Positions 58,801 to 64,000 of a stretch of 64,000 bases of DNA are shown piece after piece. The notes below the pieces were generated by a model. It searched no databases. It was not told the DNA's origin and saw only the letters and a program-made list of their open reading frames with translations. How positions within the stretch are numbered: the stretch's first letter is position 1; the number at the start of each line of letters is the position of its first letter. The DNA is from Lycocorax pyrrhopterus obiensis (lineage: Eukaryota; Chordata; Aves; Passeriformes; Paradisaeidae). Made by a program: the position numbers and the translations under genes. The stretch lies in contig JACSVZ010000011.1 of assembly GCA_014706295.1 (NCBI GenBank), positions 4,528,663 through 4,592,662 of the forward strand. The letters are read 5' to 3'.

Positions 58801-61800
58801 GAAGGGTTTCTTTTTCCTCCGTTTCTCTTGCTGGATCAGCATTCCTTGAGTTCTTAAGATATTCGTCTCTCAAGGTAGCTTGCAGCAAATTAATTTCATT
58901 TGTTTTTACATCTAATTCATTTGTTTTTTCATCTAATTGTTTTTGTAGAATTTCTACTAGGTTTTGAAGAGAATCTATTATTGCTTTTTCTTCAGTACAC
59001 CGCTTACGGCGATGATCTGTAGCAGCCGCAAGACAGGCTCCTAAGACGGAGCAGGTTATGGATTTGCTGCGGCCAGGTCTAAATCTTGCTTCACGTTGCA
59101 AAGAGCATATTCTATCAGTTACACTCTCTAAATTGAACCAGTTGTTTTGTGCCCATTCTTCCCCTCCAGGAGAGGGTCTGGCATTGTGTTTTGCTAATAG
59201 AGCATAAAGTGCAGATTTGTGTTTTGCACTGAGGTTTTCATTCATTTTATGAAGGGACAAAAACCACTACAGGGAGGTAATAACTTAGTTGCACGACCCA
59301 CGCTGTCCTTAGCCGTGTTTCCCTTCACTTCCCTGAGTGGGTGAAGAGGCCAAAATCTGCCTGGGAGGTACACTTTTAGTTTCTAATAGTTGCCTCTTCA
59401 CTACACCAAGCAGACCAAAAACTCCTACACACCTTTCTTTAATAAAAACACAAACACAAACACAAACGCTCCCCCTTTTGCACTAAGAGATAATTTTGTG
59501 GATTTCTGAAGACAGAGCCCTCAATTGAGTGTGGGGTGCATTCTTTTGGGAATGTACAATTTGCGGGAAATTCGAGTCACCCCCCTTGCTTTCTAGACAC
59601 CGCTCACCCTTTCGGGTGTCGGGCTAGGTGCGGCTGGAGTGAAACGTCCTTCCCCTGTTACAGATTGCACAGAGCCCCGCTACCCCTTCTGTCTGTCAGA
59701 TCCTGCCGACTACGCCAATTTAATGTCACGAACCGCTCGAGACGAGCGGGGGTCGTGATGGTTCGTTACCCGAATCTCAGAGTGCAAAAGAAACACCAAT
59801 GGGGAGACGTGTAAATTTCAATCAGCACAGTGTATTTTATTGCGTACCAACGCGGTGTAATTGCGATAGAGAGGGAGAGAGATGTAAGGAAACAAAGGAT
59901 AGAGGGAGAGAAAAGGGGGGTTATAGCTACCAACGGCCAGACGGAGTCCTCTTGATCCGTCGTCTTCCGTGGGGAGATCTCAACTGGGGTCTTCTCAGAG
60001 AGTCCTTTAATAGTCTTTTTTGAAAGCGAGGGGCAACTGGCCAACAGGTGTTTGAAGCGAGGGGCAGCTAGCCAAGAAGTGGGGGATCAAGGCCCATTGT
60101 CTCAAGTTAATGGTACAGAACAGGTAACAGACAGCATATCCCGTGCTGTTCTTGTTGTGGTAACAGCAGGACCGGCATAGCTCGCCGTAAACCGCACTCA
60201 GGCATGTGTACCAATTCCGGCATGTCCCGTGCTGTTCTTGTTGTGATAACAGCAGGACCAGCACAGCTGTGTTTGGCTAGCTTTCCACCTCGGCCAGGCC
60301 CAGGCTCAGCGTCTCGCTTTCTGTAGATGATCGTGAAGCAGGTGAAGGGTCTTCGGGGAAGGGTCTTCGGGCCGTCCCTTACAGCTTCCAGCGGTGCGTT
60401 GAGCTCAGTTTGGTTTCCTCGGGCTCCTTGTGGTGTTCACTCCTGCCTCAACGTTGATGCTCTACATAAAGGCTTACAGGACTGTGGTTGAAAACAAGAA
60501 ATGTGGTGTTAGAAGATAAATGGTTTGCTGTCTCTTTCTGTTTTAGGAGGGAGAGATCGGGCCAAATTCTTCGGCCGAAATCAAGGTGACCTTTAAACCC
60601 CGAGAAGCGCTAGAGTATCTAAGTGTGGCTTACTGCAACATCTCAGGTACAGCTCCTTTCCCCTGCTTCTCTCACCCACAGTGAAGCCATGGGGCAAGCC
60701 CGAGCCCACTGGGCTCCCATGTAACTGCTGGGAAGAGTCCGTGGTCAGCAGGGCAGTGCTGGCACATCCCCACTGTCCCTGCAGCTTCCAGGGAGTCTCC
60801 CATGCAAGGCCAGGGCTCAGAACACCTGTGCCTGGATTACTGATCCCAGAACAACCCAGGCAGCGCAGGGAGAAGTTTTCATGCCATGGCTTTGCCAGCA
60901 TTTCCTCAAAGGCCAAAGAGCTACAGAGCAGAACAGCTTTAGTGAATGAGCACTAAGTCCCTCTAGACCCCTGACCTCCAGGATGGGTCCATTTTACACG
61001 GATCCATCATCAGGCAGCGGGAGCTGAGTTAGAAATGTGCTCCCTGACCCTGGATCACCTCCCACTGCCCAGACACCACCAGACCAGAGGTGGCTGAGCC
61101 CCGCTGAGCCCAGGGTGTTTGTGGAAGGACCACCCTTGGCCAGCACCTGCTTCTGTCCCTGTGTGGGAATTGTCACCTTGCAGCTCTCAGTCTGTGGAAA
61201 CAGAACACAATGCTCAGTGTCAGAAGGTGAGGGCTTTGGCAACAAAGTCATGTGCTGCTGGGCCACCTACAAAACCCAATTTGCCAGGTAGCAATTGCCA
61301 AACTCTTTATGAGCTTTGTGCCTTCACTGAATGGATTTCAAAGCTCCTCTAAGTGCATGGGAAGGAAACCATAGAATCATGGTTAAGGATGTATGTTAAG
61401 GATGGAATGGACCTTAAAGACAGTCTAGTCCCAAGCCCCCTGCCATGGGCAGGGACACCTCCCACTAGACCAGGTAGCTCCAAGCCCCATCCAGCCTGGC
61501 TTTGAACTCTTTCAGGGCTGGAACCTGCACAAATTCCCTGGGCAACCTGTTCCAGTGTCTCACCACCCTCACAGTAAAAAATTTCTTCCTAACCTAAATT
61601 TCTTTTCTTTCAATCTGTACCCATTACTCCTTGTCCTGTCATTACAGGACATCAGAGATGTTTTAAACTCAGCAAACTGGTGGCTAAATTAGAAACCAGC
61701 CCAAGGAATGGGTTAGAAATTGGAAGTCAGCCCTAAGGGATATCTCCTGAAGGAAGAAGAGGGTCCATATCTTCTCCTGGAGCTTCAGGAGCTGGTTGCA

Positions 61801-63470
61801 TCCAGCTCAGAGTCAGGGACTAGCATTGAGGCAGCCTGGAAAAATACAGGATAACAGAGGGAATTATTGTACTGAAATGGACATCTCTCCCCAGGCCGTG
61901 AGACCAGGCTGCCCCTGAAGCTGAGAGGGGAAGGCAAAGGACCCTGGGTTGAACTCAGCTATCATACACTGAACCTTGGGAACATTTATGTCAACACACC
62001 CCACGCCTATGAGGTGAACAGCAGGGTTGGGGTGGATCCTGGTGGCTCCTGGGGTAGCAGTGAGCCTTGTGGACCTGTGGAATTCCTGGCAACTTGGGCA
62101 GTTGTGATACTAGTCAAATTTGGGGGGTTTCTTGGAACCTGGATCTTTTTGAAGGGGTCGGAAAGGCATGTCTGTTGTTCATGAAACCCCAAGCCCTGCT
62201 TTTTGGCAGCCTCCCTTGGCGATCAGCTGGGAGGCTTCCTGCAAAAGCCCTCTGCCCATGAAAGCAACACTGGGTCAAAAAGCTGCGTGTTCAGAGGCTT
62301 TTGTTCCAGTCCCAGACACAAATCACCTTTCTGCTCAGGCTGTCCAAGAGCAGCTGGAACAAACTGGCTGCATTTGAGTTTGAGTCCATTGCAACCAGTT
62401 TTCAGCCCAGTGCCTCCTGCCTATTCCTGGCAGTCGGAGGAAAGCCATCCACCCTCCTGGCTCAGCACTGGTCAAGGGGCTTGGGAGTGCTTTCCCTTGC
62501 TGGCCAGTGCCTCACCACACTTCAGCCTTGGTGCATCTCTGGCTCTAGAAAGAGAAAAGTGTTCCTGGGAATAACGCAAAGGAATTTTCTACCTATTTGC
62601 CTCCACCCCGATAGTGTCAAGTTTGCAAAAAAAAAAAAAAAACAAAAAAACCAGAGAGCAACTGAAAGAGGTAGAAAATGAGGCACTGCATCATGCCAGA
62701 CACTTTCAAAAGCTTGGCTGTGGAAGGGAAAGACACACTGAGTTTTCTTACCAAAAGATGGTGCTGTCTATACATTTTCATGCTGGTGCCTCATTGTTTA
62801 TCAATGAATTGTATTCATGATATGAGAAAAGGCAAATGAGTAGATGGCACTGTTGGAGCTGTGCTAACCGGGGCAGCAGCAGCTCTGTGGGGATTCACTA
62901 CGCAGCTGCAATCACCTCACATTGCTCTCAGGGCCAGGTCTGAATGAGCTTGGTGATGCTGACCAGAGGTGGACTGCTTTGTGTCCATGGGATAACCCCA
63001 GGGTGACTCTGGTTATATGAAGTTACCACTGCTTTGCATGAAAACCCAAAGGCAGAACTTGTCCTGTTGTATTTTTTTGACTTCTGCCATTCAGCAGCAC
63101 AAAGCATCTTCTGCCTTTTCCAGTTATCTGAATAACTGGAATAACTTTGAGTTATTTTCTAATGAAGTTAATTGCTTCATTAGAAAATAACTCACAAGAA
63201 GGGAAGATTCCACATGTATTTCCATTTCGCTTTCTTGCTGCTGCAGGTGGATCTGATTAACAAGGGACCTCTCGATGCTCCCTTCACCTTCATCCCTCCA
63301 ACCGCACCCGTGGCCTACTGCTTCGAGTTTTCGCCCAGCCGGGGCATCCTTGCCCCAGGCGAGAGACGGACTATTCAGATCTCCTTCAAAGCCACCCTGT
63401 TGGGGATGTTTGATGAAGAATTCCAGTTCAGTGTGGCTGGATCTCCTATACCTGCCATCCTGAGAATCAA
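37730..63470 (+). CDS. HYDIN: HYDIN, axonemal central pair apparatus protein (N-terminal part, 11 exons)
   Basis: Exons are 37730-37894, 39009-39128, 41167-41295, 43093-43227, 44595-44794, 47873-47997, 49277-49478, 53281-53473, 60547-60646, 61895-62013 and 63247-63470: 1712 nt, 570 codons, no stops, all splice phases compatible. HYDIN is a very large protein of the C2b projection of the central pair in motile cilia; loss causes ciliary dyskinesia and hydrocephalus in mammals. The protein shows repeated ASH (ASPM-SPD2-Hydin) beta-sandwich text, such as VVFQNFVVHEVSE, RIRFTPDESKDYFHELSC, PNSSAEIKVTFKPREA and ERRTIQISFKATLLGMFDEE. HYDIN rather than DLEC1 or CFAP47 is chosen from the exon-by-exon resemblance I recall. 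The start at 37730 has context GCCATGA directly after a good acceptor; Met31 (37820) is an in-frame alternative. The gene continues beyond the right edge. Confidence 0.94.
39009..39128 (+). CDS. HYDIN: HYDIN coding exon 2
   Basis: 40 codons (LLPSLFQREKSLNKKKEA... to ...SEADRK), basic and probably disordered, phase 0 at both ends. It follows a strong T-tract acceptor (CCTTTCAG); the donor GTAGCC is weaker. Confidence 0.75.
40239..40692 (-). mobile_element. Solo LTR of an endogenous retrovirus (454 bp)
   Basis: Minus-strand ends are TGTGAGAGATGAGG and GTTCTAACA (TG...CA). On that strand a TATA box GGGTATAAAAAG lies at 40391-40402 and AATAAA at 40309-40314, about 80 bases apart, in U3-R-U5 order. 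Both flanks read CCTC (40235-40238 and 40693-40696), a 4-bp duplication that suits a gammaretrovirus-like (ERV1) integrase; a shared A makes 5 bp possible. No internal sequence remains. It lies antisense in a HYDIN intron. Confidence 0.88.
41167..41295 (+). CDS. HYDIN: HYDIN coding exon 3, start of first ASH repeat
   Basis: 43 codons encoding the PPxxVFQ-type strand (FQVSPQEVVFQNFVVHEVSE) that opens a HYDIN ASH repeat. Flanked by CTCTCTAG and GTAAGT. Confidence 0.93.
43093..43227 (+). CDS. HYDIN: HYDIN coding exon 4
   Basis: 45 codons completing the first ASH repeat: SPHFQLVGSND and the typical PAGARHIMRIRFTPDE strand. Acceptor CCTGCAG, donor GTGAGA, phase 0. Confidence 0.94.
44595..44794 (+). 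CDS. HYDIN: HYDIN coding exon 5
   Basis: 200 nt encoding the DYFHELSCTTGNERIVVPIR strand and the start of the next repeat (RPVLDFPAQLHFP..., SVQNTGNLEAHYEL). It ends two bases into a codon, matched by exon 6. Confidence 0.95.
45522..45610 (-). mobile_element. CR1 LINE 3'-end fragment
   Basis: TAGAATAAC followed by GGAAGGGACCTCTGGAAATC is the reverse complement of a CR1 3' terminus. About 90 bp remain, antisense to HYDIN. Confidence 0.8.
47873..47997 (+). CDS. HYDIN: HYDIN coding exon 6
   Basis: 125 nt encoding PFSVVPATGTLGIGETMQVT and VKYQPLTTGDHDVPLVVSYD, a canonical ASH strand pair. Acceptor TTGCAG, donor GTGAGC. Confidence 0.95.
49277..49478 (+). CDS. HYDIN: HYDIN coding exon 7
   Basis: 202 nt encoding SIQTNLHGEAIDLNIGLSTY, ELEKTYITMSCHKTMVIENR, then ARFQWKTYPNEEEENQ. 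The donor is AG|GTTGGT, weaker than the consensus of its neighbours. A CR1 fragment lies in the following intron. Confidence 0.93.
49600..52140 (-). mobile_element. CR1 LINE, 5' portion without reverse transcriptase
   Basis: On the minus strand, in order: a GC-rich 5'UTR (about 52140-51881), the start of ORF1 (MAYKRSKAIAAA from 51880, then the LVAELKEEVERLRSIRESE coiled segment), degraded ORF1 text, then ORF2 endonuclease with LKCMYTNAH, MVEQKSYDVVAIMETWWDD, RRGGGVALYIREALDAMELE, VGVCYRPPNQDEE and LVSDFNLPD. It continues past the endonuclease to the KKIREAKAQLELE segment near 49720 and stops before the RT domain. ORFs are broken by many frameshifts and stops. Keeping the 5' part while lacking the 3' part is the reverse of normal CR1 truncation. 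Confidence 0.9.
50115..50773 (-). pseudogene. CR1 ORF2 endonuclease remnant
   Basis: Two overlapping minus-strand frames (50773-50357 and 50471-50115) cover most of an APE-type endonuclease. Landmarks are the YTNAH start, the METWW motif with its catalytic-type Glu, the VSDFNLPD motif and LLDLLFTKREG. A frameshift near 50440-50470 splits the domain. Confidence 0.85.
53281..53473 (+). CDS. HYDIN: HYDIN coding exon 8
   Basis: 193 nt encoding an acidic, charged linker (VENLLEEKKEMEELGTCEDR...) ending DPMLFSDGIFFLEPL, which leads into the next ASH repeat. Donor GTAAGT; a 23-base C run lies about 100 bases downstream. Confidence 0.93.
53493..53600 (+). repeat. CT-rich tract ending in 23 C
   Basis: A CTCCTC-type pyrimidine tract (53493-53577) ends in an uninterrupted C run at 53578-53600. 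It lies 20 bases after the HYDIN exon 8 donor. Exact length is likely variable and prone to sequencing error. Confidence 0.9.
54477..55136 (-). repeat. 3' LTR of the retrovirus (660 bp)
   Basis: The left-hand copy, equal in length to the other. Differences seen by eye are one near the stem (T/A), one C/T near 54811, two near 54941-54947 and one T/C near 55044. TATA-like GCTATAACC is around 54672-54680 and AATAAA around 54587-54592, both on the minus strand. A purine stretch AAGGGGTGG next to its inner edge (55137-55145) is a weak polypurine tract. Confidence 0.96.
55432..56945 (-). pseudogene. Broken env-like region
   Basis: A single frame from 56478 to 55432 reads like a retroviral transmembrane subunit: a Gly/Ala-rich GVVGAGLGVLNSID stretch, then a heptad-like segment and Cys-containing text. 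It is broken by TGA at 56140-56142 and TAG at 55930-55932. Further upstream (to about 56945) a hydrophobic Met-led stretch may be the start of the surface subunit, but it is short and has stops, so most of that subunit is deleted or decayed. No functional envelope is possible. Family assignment is by architecture only. Confidence 0.65.
57022..57741 (-). pseudogene. Retroviral pol remnant (RT connection to RNase H)
   Basis: The frame next to the gag fusion continues RT thumb/connection text (KWEWTASQEKALQLL), then VDFYSCGFKDAEKRYTTWEK and LFVVSSALIEVEKIA, typical of the region before and into RNase H. A one-base slip near 57730 separates it from the gag-fused thumb. A YTYSYAVF segment occupies the usual TDS-type RNase H motif, with Tyr at the catalytic Asp position. 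Integrase is absent. Confidence 0.82.
57722..59245 (-). CDS. Retroviral gag-like ORF fused by deletion to RT thumb
   Basis: An open frame of 507 codons from ATG at 59245; the frame stays open five codons further upstream to a TTG. Residues 1-80 are a basic matrix-like region, and about 85-131 are heptad-rich and predicted coiled coil. About 185-345 are capsid-like (WSLTQRAAYWAGGLNP, MITPLIRGLPESL). Next come a Pro/Gln-rich linker with 12-residue repeats and, at the C-terminus, FWRKHIPDFSVVARPLL, which is RT thumb text. No CCHC zinc knuckle and no protease are present, so an internal deletion joined gag to mid-pol in frame. The size and coiled-coil plan recall the chicken ENS-1/ERNI retroelement protein, unproven. 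Confidence 0.85.
   Translation of the reverse strand: MNENLSAKHKSALYALLAKHNARPSPGGEEWAQNNWFNLESVTDRICSLQREARFRPGRSKSITCSVLGACLAAATDHRRKRCTEEKAIIDSLQNLVEILQKQLDEKTNELDVKTNEINLLQATLRDEYLKNSRNADPARETEEKETLHINQIYPQKDSILAKNCAENCCPHIRPLTKTEYFYANDEDSEPHITTKQTPFTATELAKLKKEYGQLPHESETEYVFRVSLTGGDQIQQTEQEASGYWGHGVFLTTGDKRSAWSLTQRAAYWAGGLNPLERGDPLAIVTAPDQLLESVHKAACLQMVHERKLIPTCESPMQLPVKPEMITPLIRGLPESLKPTAIVLQKTIAAISPVDRLDRFLGNPSDRTGSNDPGFKAVSNWHCPRPTLPNPPVQPSAPLLPQNLGSEPNQLLPQHSSNEPKQFLPRNPGSEPNQFLPQNSGKVAELTTSIQEKAHPIMTCIPPDTLTSLDQVKMPESRKDPQHALGLLVFWRKHIPDFSVVARPLL
57924..58053 (-). repeat. 36-bp tandem repeats within gag
   Basis: Three full 36-bp units (57924-57959, 57960-57995, 57996-58031) and a partial one. 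They encode 12-residue units of the type LLPQNLGSEPNQ. The frame is preserved across all copies. Confidence 0.92.
59246..59698 (-). other. Retroviral 5' leader
   Basis: About 450 bases between primer-binding site and gag ATG. It contains a CACAAA microsatellite near 59449-59467 and no ORF of note. Splice donor and packaging signals are expected here but are not recognisable by eye. Confidence 0.7.
59700..59717 (-). promoter_or_regulatory. Primer-binding site for tRNA-Ser
   Basis: The plus strand reads ATCCTGCCGACTACGCCA, which is the 3' end (with CCA) of vertebrate tRNA-Ser of the AGA family as I know it. So the minus-strand RNA would pair with it over 18 nt. It lies six bases inside the 5' LTR edge, slightly further than usual. 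Confidence 0.88.
59724..60383 (-). repeat. 5' LTR of the retrovirus (660 bp)
   Basis: The right-hand LTR is upstream in the element's orientation and adjoins the primer-binding site. It starts TGTAAGGGACGG and ends CGTGACA on the minus strand. It carries a minus-strand TATA-like GCTATAACC, AATAAA, a U3 direct repeat of about 86-bp period, and a CCGCTCG/CGAGCGG stem near its 3' end. Confidence 0.96.
60547..60646 (+). CDS. HYDIN: HYDIN coding exon 9
   Basis: 100 nt encoding EGEIGPNSSAEIKVTFKPRE then ALEYLSVAYCNISG. It is the first exon after the 5.9-kb antisense retrovirus, whose right edge is only about 160 bases upstream. Confidence 0.95.
61360..61660 (-). mobile_element. CR1 LINE 3' end
   Basis: The plus strand opens with ATAGAATCATGG (reverse of the CR1 octamer tail). 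It runs through CCCCCTGCCATGGGCAGGGA, GGCAACCTGTTCCAGTGTCT and AAAATTTCTTCCTAA, hallmarks of the avian CR1 3'UTR. About 300 bp, 5'-truncated, antisense to HYDIN. Confidence 0.93.
61895..62013 (+). CDS. HYDIN: HYDIN coding exon 10
   Basis: 119 nt encoding RETRLPLKLRGEGKGPWVEL and LNLGNIYVNTPHAYE, the repeat linker typical of HYDIN. Acceptor CCCCAG, donor GTGAAC. Confidence 0.95.
63120..63194. repeat. Two adjacent inverted repeats, one with 20-bp perfect stem
   Basis: The first is an 8-bp stem CCAGTTAT/ATAACTGG with loop CTGA (63120-63139). The second has perfect 20-bp arms at 63148-63167 and 63175-63194 around a 7-base loop TTAATTG. They end 52 bases before HYDIN exon 11. They match no repeat family I recognise. 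Confidence 0.95.
63247..63470 (+). CDS. HYDIN: HYDIN coding exon 11
   Basis: 224 nt encoding VDLINKGPLDAPFTFIPPTA, FSPSRGILAPGERRTIQISF and FDEEFQFSVAGSPIPAILRI. It ends two bases into a codon before GTAAGG, so the gene continues past the window. A long hairpin lies about 50 bases upstream of its acceptor. Confidence 0.95.
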
Positions 63471-64000
63471 GTAAGGACTCTGGGAGCTTACTGGGCACAT
63501 CTGTAGCTGACTCTGGGACATCCCCCACCTACCTCGTTTTGGGGTGGAGCAGAGAAAAAAGGTGTTTCCTGAGGTCATAATCTCTGCTCTGATCCTGACA
63601 TTGCCTTAGTATGAGGATGCCTGCTGCCCTAGGTGGGTACCCGGGAGCTGGAATGACTCCTCCCTGCAGGGATCTCCCTCTGCCTTGAACCATGGCAGGC
63701 AGTGGGATGGATCAGCTTTGGGCAGTAGCTGCTCTGGGATGTCCCACCTGAACAGCCAGCAAGGCCTCCAGGGCTTTGGAGATGGGCCAGCCTGGGTGAT
63801 TCTGCACCAGAAGCAGCATTTTTTAAATTCTCTGATAATAATTGGTCCCAAAGGGGCAGCAGCAGCCTCACCTCAGCTCTCATGCCCATGCATGGAGACA
63901 GGCTGAGCTCCCAACTCCTGTGCAGAGAGTGCTCTGGTACCTCCTTTCCACAGCCAGGAAAGGGCTGATGTGGGACAGGGAACTCTGCAGCAGGGACCGT

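Larger units (their letters stand above)
54477..60383 (-). mobile_element. Endogenous retrovirus, tRNA-Ser primed, internally deleted
   Basis: 5907 bp on the minus strand, flanked by a 5-bp duplication GCTTC (54472-54476 and 60384-60388). Two 660-bp LTRs with TG...CA ends enclose an 18-nt primer-binding site, a gag-like ORF, a pol remnant (RT thumb to RNase H) and a broken env-like region. RT fingers/palm, protease and integrase are missing. By eye the LTRs differ at about 5 of 660 positions (0.8 percent), so insertion is recent. Primer tRNA-Ser and 5-bp duplication fit a class III / ERV-S-like lineage rather than alpharetroviruses. It sits antisense in a HYDIN intron and cannot make all of its own proteins. 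Confidence 0.96.
37895..64000 (+). other. HYDIN: HYDIN introns: contents
   Basis: Introns at 37895-39008, 41296-43092, 43228-44594 and 47998-49276 show no recognisable element. Intron 39129-41166 holds a solo LTR. Intron 44795-47872 holds a CR1 piece. Intron 49479-53280 holds a CR1 5' portion. Intron 53474-60546 holds a C run and a retrovirus. Intron 60647-61894 holds a CR1 3' end. Intron 62014-63246 holds an A-rich run (62627-62650) and hairpins. From 63471 to the window end I see nothing. Confidence 0.7.

Overview
The window looks like avian nuclear DNA. Many CR1 LINE fragments, compact introns with GT-AG splice sites, AT-rich intergenic DNA with one sharp CpG island, and young LTR retroelements all fit a bird; a songbird is possible but that is a guess. 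There is no bacterial-style gene organisation, and almost all short ORFs are chance frames.

Layout. Positions 1 to about 27.5 kb are intergenic, AT-rich and gene-poor. They hold decayed CR1 pieces (about 5.2, 7.7 and 24.2-24.9 kb), one solo LTR with a target-site duplication (13121-13470) and minor simple repeats. From 27774 to 34582 (+) lies a complete nine-exon gene of the hypoxanthine phosphoribosyltransferase (HPRT) family. Exons 2, 3, 5, 6, 7 and 8 have the lengths I know for mammalian HPRT1, and the predicted protein is 214 residues. It is too divergent to be ordinary HPRT1 and has Glu where the family has its catalytic Asp. I read it as an HPRT1-like paralog. Between 34.6 and 36.3 kb there is an LTR-like or promoter-like block, a GC-rich minisatellite in a CpG island, an X-box-like RFX motif, a duplicated palindrome and a decayed second copy of the HPRT terminal exon.

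From 37730 to the right edge (+) the window holds the first eleven coding exons of HYDIN, the central-pair protein of motile cilia (570 codons so far, open at the edge). Its introns contain a solo LTR (40239-40692), CR1 fragments (45.5, 49.6-52.1 and 61.4-61.7 kb) and a 5.9-kb endogenous retrovirus (54477-60383). All of these lie antisense to HYDIN. The retrovirus has two 660-bp LTRs differing at about five positions, a 5-bp target-site duplication and a serine-tRNA primer-binding site. Its gag-like ORF runs into a truncated pol, and its env-like region is broken.

How they work together. The HPRT-like gene (purine salvage, if active) and HYDIN (ciliary motility) have no evident functional link. 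They are head-to-tail neighbours about 3.1 kb apart, and the CpG island between them is the best candidate for the HYDIN promoter. The most interesting points are the catalytic-site change in the HPRT paralog, its 18-nt micro-exon squeezed between a long pyrimidine tract and a G13 run, the duplicated terminal exon, and the young tRNA-Ser-primed retrovirus with a deletion-made gag/RT reading frame.
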